From the NCBI GenBank assembly GCA_024277255.1, contig JAJRVQ010000068.1:1-51174 (forward strand): DNA of 51,174 nucleotides. The letters run 5' to 3'. Origin of the DNA: Acidobacteriota bacterium. GTDB taxonomy: Bacteria > Acidobacteriota > Thermoanaerobaculia > Multivoradales > SZUA-115. Position 1 is the first letter of the stretch; each line of letters opens with the position of its first letter. The notes beneath the pieces are model-generated. The model searched no databases, was not told where the DNA came from, and saw only the letters and a program-made list of their open reading frames with translations. The position numbers were made by a program, and so were the translations under genes. This document shows, one piece after another, positions 47,737 through 51,174 of the stretch.

Positions 47737-48412
47737 CGCGGCTGGACCGCCGCTAGGACTGGCCGCGACGCAGCGGGTGAAGGTCAACGAGATCTTCTAC
47801 TCGATCCAAGGCGAGTCGACGGCGGTTGGCCGGCCTTGCGTCTTGTTGCGGCTGACCGGCTGTCAGATGCGTTGCGTCTGGTGTGATAGCGAGTACAGCT
47901 TCTATACCGGCGAGTGGTGGAGCCTGGATCGAGCCTTGCGCGAGGTGGCGAGCTTCGACTGTCCGCTGGTCGAGCTGACCGGCGGCGAGCCGCTGCTCCA
48001 ACCGGGCGCGCGGCCCCTCCTGACACGGCTCTGCGACGCCGGCTACGAGGTATTGCTCGAAACCGGTGGCGGGGTGGATATTTCCGCGGTCGATCCGCGG
48101 GTGCGGCGCATCGTCGATGTGAAATGTCCAGCCAGCGGAGAGGTCGAAAACAACCGCTGGAGCAACCTCGAACTACTGACCGCACACGACGAACTCAAGA
48201 TGGTGCTCGCCGACCGAGCGGACTATCGGTGGGCGCGTGAGTTGGTGCGCCAACGGCGGCTGGAGCGGATCTGCCCGGTCAGCTTCTCCCCGGTGAGCAG
48301 CACCCTCGAAGCGGGCCGACTGGCCGAGTGGATCCTCGCCGACCGGTTGCCGGTGCGACTCTCGCTTCAATTGCACAAGCAGCTTTGGGGCACAGAGACA
48401 CGCGGCTGCTAG
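47723..48412 (+). CDS. queE: 7-carboxy-7-deazaguanine synthase QueE
   Basis: 229 residues from ATG 47723. The radical SAM site is C-Q-M-R-C-V-W-C, i.e. C-x3-C-x2-C, followed by a GGEP motif. Upstream F-Y-S-I-Q-G-E-S is the QueE N-terminal signature. It uses SAM to turn 6-carboxytetrahydropterin into 7-carboxy-7-deazaguanine. QueC and QueF, the next enzymes, are not in the window. Confidence 0.92.
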   Translation: MSRASAAGPPLGLAATQRVKVNEIFYSIQGESTAVGRPCVLLRLTGCQMRCVWCDSEYSFYTGEWWSLDRALREVASFDCPLVELTGGEPLLQPGARPLLTRLCDAGYEVLLETGGGVDISAVDPRVRRIVDVKCPASGEVENNRWSNLELLTAHDELKMVLADRADYRWARELVRQRRLERICPVSFSPVSSTLEAGRLAEWILADRLPVRLSLQLHKQLWGTETRGC

Positions 48413-48443
48413 TCCTGAAATAAGCGCAGATTGATCCTGGACT

Positions 48444-48477
48444 CAGGCCTGTGAGAGGCCCAGGCCTGTGAGAGGCC
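48444..48477 (+). repeat. 17-bp perfect tandem duplication
   Basis: CAGGCCTGTGAGAGGCC occurs twice in direct tandem (48444-48460 and 48461-48477), just after queE and just before the left REP-like end of the transposase. The second copy runs into CCTCACCCTCTTCGGG. It may mark a replication slippage or the edge of the element. Confidence 0.7.
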
Positions 48478-48491
48478 TCACCCTCTTCGGG
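48476..48491 (+). repeat. Left REP-like end of the RAYT locus
   Basis: CCTCACCCTCTTCGGG here is, with one mismatch, the reverse complement of the CCCGAAAAGGGTGAGG found twice to the right of the transposase (49728-49743, 49766-49781). The outer ends therefore form an inverted repeat around the gene, as expected for REP elements recognised by RAYT enzymes. Confidence 0.6.
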
Positions 48492-48691
48492 AAGAGGAGA
48501 GTTCCTTATTGAACTCCTACCCGGCGATTGGGTGTCGAATCGTGAGAAAGACGGTTTGGCGGTGCAGTAGCGAAGCCGGCTTAGAGTCGGTCGTACTATT
48601 CCGATGTTTTCTTGACTCCTCGATGCGAACCTCCTCCCACCGCTGAGGTTTCCCTCAAACGTGTTCACCATGATGTTGGAAGCGAAGATCC

Positions 48692-49630
48692 TCAGGCGAA
48701 GACAGGAGGAGGTTGCCCGCGTACGAACGGCATCGCCGGTCGGTGGCAACCCGGCGGAAACTCCGCTTTTGCGTTACCGGCGCGAAGTTCCAGAGAGGCT
48801 TTTCGGTAGGCGAGGCGAAAGAGGTGAAACTGCATTCTCAGCCTCTTGCGTACCGCATGGGAGACGGCGTGGACGATCGGCTTGGGAGAACGCTTGGGGT
48901 TGGAAGGAGCCTCGTGGGGATCTTGGCGCAGAATGCGTCGGACACCGAGCGGACTTTGCCCGCTCTCTTCGATTCGCTGCCGTGTTTCTTGCGTGATCTC
49001 GCGCACGATTTGACCGATTCGTTGTTGGCGCTGCCCCGCGGCGAGGTGCACCCAAGCGGGAAGAGGAGTGAGTTCCAGGTCGAGCACCTCGGCGAACTCG
49101 TACTTGGAGAAGGTCTTAGCACTGCGGCAGGCCTCGTACTCGGCGGAGCGATCAAACCAGACCCCCTGTACCACTCTGTCGGTAAGCAATGCCTCCGTGG
49201 AGCAAGGCCCCGGCCAGTCTTGAGGTCGGCGTATTAGGCCTTCTTTGCACCCCTGGCTGAGCAGGTAGCGCAAGCGATCCTCCTGAGCCCCTGGCTCGTC
49301 GCTGATGACAACGTGGGTGTAGCGTCGCCCCCAGAATTTCTCTTTCCAGCCGTGGAGCCTACCGGCTTCCTTGGCGAGATTACCGGCGAAGAAGCCCATG
49401 AAGGCGGAGAGGGCCTGGGCGTCTTCGGGGACCACCAACAGGTGCAGGTGATTGGAGAGAGCATGGTAAGCGACCACACCCACCGGGTAGCGGCGCGCAG
49501 CCTTGGCTAGAACACCGGTGAGAATCTCGTTCAGCTCCCTGGAAGGGCGCAGCAAGAAGCGCCCCTGCATCACCCGGCAGGTAATTTCCACGAGTTTTCC
49601 GGAAGGTATCCATCGAGGGTCATAGCCCAT
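48692..49630 (-). CDS. REP-associated tyrosine transposase (RAYT)
   Basis: 312 residues from ATG 49630; an open frame extends to GTG 49754-49756 but that part covers the REP-like sequence. The HUH motif H61-x-H63 is in S-N-H-L-H-L-L, and the candidate nucleophile is Y122 in R-Y-L-L-S-Q-G. The Y1 transposase fold fills the first 150 residues; the last 100 residues are a basic, poorly recognised extension. It is a domesticated or still mobile single-strand transposase that acts on REP hairpins. Family membership is clear; present activity is not. Confidence 0.85.
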   Translation of the reverse strand: MGYDPRWIPSGKLVEITCRVMQGRFLLRPSRELNEILTGVLAKAARRYPVGVVAYHALSNHLHLLVVPEDAQALSAFMGFFAGNLAKEAGRLHGWKEKFWGRRYTHVVISDEPGAQEDRLRYLLSQGCKEGLIRRPQDWPGPCSTEALLTDRVVQGVWFDRSAEYEACRSAKTFSKYEFAEVLDLELTPLPAWVHLAAGQRQQRIGQIVREITQETRQRIEESGQSPLGVRRILRQDPHEAPSNPKRSPKPIVHAVSHAVRKRLRMQFHLFRLAYRKASLELRAGNAKAEFPPGCHRPAMPFVRGQPPPVFA

Positions 49631-49727
49631 ATCACCCTGTAGAGACGCAAAGGGAGGGCTACCTCTGTCGAGAACTCGCAAGATAGTTGGAAAACGGGCA
49701 CGAAGCTGACCTGGAAAAGGGGAGGAG

Positions 49728-49781
49728 CCCGAAAAGGGTGAGGACTCACCTAGCACCTCAGTCGACCCGAAAAGGGTGAGG
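49728..49781 (+). repeat. Right REP-like ends of the RAYT locus
   Basis: Two exact copies of CCCGAAAAGGGTGAGG lie 38 bases apart (49728-49743 and 49766-49781), both in inverse orientation to the left end at 48476. The first is in the frame upstream of the RAYT start. Confidence 0.6.
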
Positions 49782-49873
49782 GACCTGGAACCTCAGCGTG
49801 GCCGCCGTAACGGATCGAAGCCGGCGCTGCCTATCTCCTCGTGTGGACTGAATACTCGGTCCCTCGGAACAAG

Positions 49874-51174
49874 ATGAGGAGGAAGAACTTGAAGAGAGTA
49901 AGAAGAGGGAGTTTCTGTGTCTGTGCCTTGGCCTTGTTAGCTGTGACCGCCTTGCCAGCGACTGCGGGAGAGGTGGCCGATCTGGTCGCTGGGCCCAATG
50001 CCTTGAGCTTCGTCACTCACGTGCGGCACGATGGTGCCACGCTCACCGTCAATGGCCCGCAAGGCTTCGTCGTTCGGGAGCGTTTCGATTCCGGCACCGA
50101 GCCGTTGATCGGGCTCTTCGATGCGGCGGGCAATGCGCTGGTGGACGGTGCCTACAGTTGGGAGCTGCGGCTGACCCCGGTGCTCTCACCGGACGTGCGT
50201 CGAGCGCTGGTCGCTGCTCGCGCCGCGGGCGACGATTCGCTGGCGGACAGTCTGCGCAGGCAGGGAGTGTTGCCGGAGGAAGAGCAGGTCGCTTACGGTG
50301 CCTTCACCATCGCCGGAGGGGTGCTGGTGAGCGACGCGATCCAGGAAGAGGGCGGGACCAAGGCTGTCGGCGTCAAGCCGGCACTCGCTGCCGACGATAG
50401 AGGGCCGATGTCGACACTCAAAGACCAGGTGATTCTAGACGACCTGATCGTCGACGGCAGCGCCTGCATCGGTTTCGACTGCGTCAACGGTGAGAGCTTC
50501 GGCTTCGACACCCTCCGCTTGAAGGAAAACAACCTACGGATCAAGTTCCAGGACACATCGAGCGGAGGTTCGTTTCCGACGAACGACTGGCAGCTCACCG
50601 CCAATGATTCCGCCAATGGCGGCCAGAGCAAGTTCTCGATCGATGACATCGACGGTGGCCGCACCCCGTTTACCATCGAAGCACGGGCGCCTTCGAACTC
50701 GCTCTACGTGGATGACGGTGGCCGGGTCGGTTTCGGTACCTCGATTCCCTCCGTCGACCTGCACGTGGTTTCCGGCAACACCCCGACCCTCCGCTTGGAT
50801 CAGAACGGCTCTTCGGGCTTTGCTCCGCAGATCTGGGACGTGGCCGGTAACGAGACCAGCTTTTTCATTCGCGACGTCACCCATGGTTCGACGCTGCCCT
50901 TTCGCATCCGGCCGGATGCGCCGAGCCAAGCACTGGTGATCGATAGCGAAGGGCAAATCGGTCTGGGCATCTTGAGTGCGGATGTAGGCCTGCACATGGT
51001 GCGCTCCGACGGCACCGCGGCGATCAAGATCGAGGAGAAGAGCACCACGGCGCAGTCGCGCAACCTCGCCGAATTCATCAACAACGGCAAGGTGAACCTG
51101 CGCTTCGAGGACACCAACAGCGGCAACTTCTGGCGCTACGAGGTGGACAACCGGTTCATCATCAACCACAGCGG
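49874..51174 (+). CDS. Secreted repeat protein, 3' end cut by the window
   Basis: Open to the end of the window (433 complete codons, then 2 bases). ATG 49874 is the first start, but AGGAGG at 49877-49882 fits better with TTG 49889, after which a signal peptide follows (cleavage near TA-GEVAD). The mature protein is rich in beta strands, with phrases like L-H-V-V and L-R-L-D-Q that recur about every 50-60 residues: V-G-F-G-T ... D-L-H-V, then I-G-L-G-I ... G-L-H-M. This is the pattern of long stalk/adhesin-type proteins that often end in a peptidase S74 chaperone or an anchoring domain, which would lie outside the window. No enzyme motif is seen. Confidence 0.7.
   Translation, partial: MRRKNLKRVRRGSFCVCALALLAVTALPATAGEVADLVAGPNALSFVTHVRHDGATLTVNGPQGFVVRERFDSGTEPLIGLFDAAGNALVDGAYSWELRLTPVLSPDVRRALVAARAAGDDSLADSLRRQGVLPEEEQVAYGAFTIAGGVLVSDAIQEEGGTKAVGVKPALAADDRGPMSTLKDQVILDDLIVDGSACIGFDCVNGESFGFDTLRLKENNLRIKFQDTSSGGSFPTNDWQLTANDSANGGQSKFSIDDIDGGRTPFTIEARAPSNSLYVDDGGRVGFGTSIPSVDLHVVSGNTPTLRLDQNGSSGFAPQIWDVAGNETSFFIRDVTHGSTLPFRIRPDAPSQALVIDSEGQIGLGILSADVGLHMVRSDGTAAIKIEEKSTTAQSRNLAEFINNGKVNLRFEDTNSGNFWRYEVDNRFIINHS

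Overview
The window is a GC-rich (roughly 60-65 %), densely packed piece of a Gram-negative bacterial chromosome. Lipid A/Kdo genes, a TonB-dependent receptor and a secretin show an outer membrane. Two features point to Acidobacteriota, perhaps the Thermoanaerobaculia side: an Oar-like receptor with a carboxypeptidase-regulatory N-terminus, and an ECF sigma factor of the Sig-70_X6 type coupled to a TPR serine/threonine kinase. That placement is an inference; there is no rRNA or marker tree here.

Layout. 1-3051: a mostly empty left end, an orphan NuoE-like [2Fe-2S] protein and a secreted von Willebrand A protein with four internal repeats. 3300-3809 (-): a small membrane protein. 3861-12682 (+): the most unusual block. 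It holds a TIGR04282/DUF2064 glycosyltransferase, an ArsM-type arsenite methyltransferase, a complete PstS-PstC-PstA-PstB ABC importer, a radical SAM protein with a Cys-rich tail, a metallophosphoesterase-like protein lacking normal metal ligands, and a two-dinucleotide flavoprotein. From arsM to the phosphoesterase each stop overlaps the next start, so these genes are translated as one unit. I read the block as an organoarsenical (arsenosugar-like) biosynthesis operon with its own oxyanion importer. 12686-13300: a polytopic membrane protein.

13330-16618 (-): waaA-lpxK-lpxL-like acyltransferase, coupled by ATGA overlaps. 16920-29908 (+): an ECF sigma/anti-sigma pair leads a type II secretion/type IV pilus-like operon (secretin-N-like protein, F, E, M, N, O, P-like, secretin with a C-terminal cohesin-like domain, three pseudopilins) that ends in dut. 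29921-31504 (-): a secreted Ig-like protein. 31681-35195 (+): the ECF sigma and the 977-residue TPR kinase. 35231-36261 (-): a membrane-anchored thioredoxin-fold protein and a small secreted Cys-rich protein.

36262-37127 has no gene. It holds a 570-bp element made of 125-bp tandem repeats between long imperfect inverted arms. 37128-40265 (-): Oar-like TonB-dependent receptor. 40664-43226 (-): a small helical protein, a cytochrome c lipoprotein, an SDR, a Nudix hydrolase and YqgE/AlgH. 43315-48412 (+): aconitase, a sugar-nucleotide epimerase, and queD-queE of 7-deazaguanine synthesis. 48444-49781: a REP-associated tyrosine transposase (RAYT) bracketed by related 16-bp sequences. 49874 to the end: a secreted protein with repeats, cut by the window edge. 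No rRNA, tRNA, CRISPR array or prophage was seen.
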